Below are positions 63,902 through 64,000 of a stretch of 64,000 nucleotides of DNA, in pieces (positions within the stretch are counted from its first letter, which is position 1; every line of letters starts with the position of its first letter). The stretch lies in assembly GCF_904846675.1 (NCBI RefSeq), contig NZ_CAJHBT010000009.1:30532-94531 (forward strand), in the 5' to 3' direction. Origin of the DNA: Psychrobacter urativorans (GTDB lineage Bacteria; Pseudomonadota; Gammaproteobacteria; Pseudomonadales; Moraxellaceae). The position numbers and the translations under genes were made by a program. The notes under the pieces were generated by a model. The model was not told where the DNA came from. It searched no databases and was given only the letters and a program-made list of their open reading frames with translations.

Positions 63902-64000
63902 AATGTCACCGTATAAATAACTATTAGGGTCTGTATAGAATTAGGGAATAGTTGAAAAAAATAAGCAACGCCTTAAACTCTTGTTTACCACAACAAAGAG

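Noticed and set aside
1..64000. CRISPR arrays, insertion sequences, prophage genes, tRNA or rRNA genes
   Set aside because: No spaced direct repeats, transposase frames, phage structural genes or cloverleaf-like conserved sequences were seen while reading both strands. A tRNAscan or covariance search was not possible here.

Overview
The window reads as ordinary chromosome of a gamma-proteobacterium of the Moraxellaceae, most likely Psychrobacter. The grounds are the moderate AT-rich composition, an Hfq with a long Gly/Asn-rich tail, tandem ~600-residue acyl-CoA dehydrogenases, a Gcr-type membrane protein, asparagine/serine-rich inserts in core enzymes, and a cspA/DEAD-helicase pair. No prophage, insertion sequence, CRISPR array, tRNA or rRNA was recognised. 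Genus is inferred from gene content only.

Layout. 0-4 kb: 3' end of trpC, a Smr-domain protein, an AlkA-like glycosylase and an MscS channel. 4-9 kb: a BtuB-like TonB receptor, then ahcY-metF (methyl cycle) behind a clear S-adenosylhomocysteine (SAH) riboswitch with its own promoter. 9-17.5 kb: rsmE, a decayed PAS-domain gene, two acyl-CoA dehydrogenase paralogues and the Gcr-family protein. 17.5-20.6 kb (minus): pdxA-rsmA-apaH. 20.8-25.5 kb: dnaB, alr, argF, and convergent rpiA. 25.8-32.4 kb: ilvA, an excalibur-domain remnant, hslR, a low-molecular-weight phosphatase, murB, a DUF218 protein, ccoS and a UreH/DsbD_2-like membrane protein. 32.5-38.7 kb: a RhlB-like helicase and cspA (minus), aroQ, an ABC1 kinase, a potassium channel and yebC. 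38.8-45 kb: ogt and ftsY (minus), then two tiny paralogous lipoproteins and an active/inactive pair of M16 peptidases. 45-50 kb: an unknown two-gene unit, an M15-like peptidase, rodA, a gene-free kilobase and rlpA. 50-56 kb (minus): radA and the LPS unit kdsD-kdsC-lptC-lptA-lptB. 56-61.7 kb (minus): queD-like, tsaE, mutL, miaA, hfq. 61.9-64 kb: a 39-residue basic protein, YnfA, PhzF and an isoprenylcysteine-methyltransferase-like protein.

Functional groupings are conventional: SAH recycling and methyl-THF supply (ahcY, metF), rRNA modification (rsmE, rsmA), lipopolysaccharide synthesis and export (kdsD/C, lptC/A/B), tRNA modification (tsaE, miaA) and peptidoglycan work (alr, murB, rodA, rlpA, M15 protein).

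No new multi-gene system was found. The most interesting signals are (1) the SAH riboswitch, with three helices and a pseudoknot legible by eye; (2) repeated short in-frame tandem duplications (15-bp or 9-bp units) in signal peptides, an N-terminal extension and an enzyme insert, plus similar duplications upstream of two genes; (3) long perfect inverted repeats just upstream of aroQ, rlpA and an acyl-CoA dehydrogenase; (4) two adjacent lipoproteins with 21-residue mature parts; and (5) a MutL whose C-terminal region shows no recognisable endonuclease motif.
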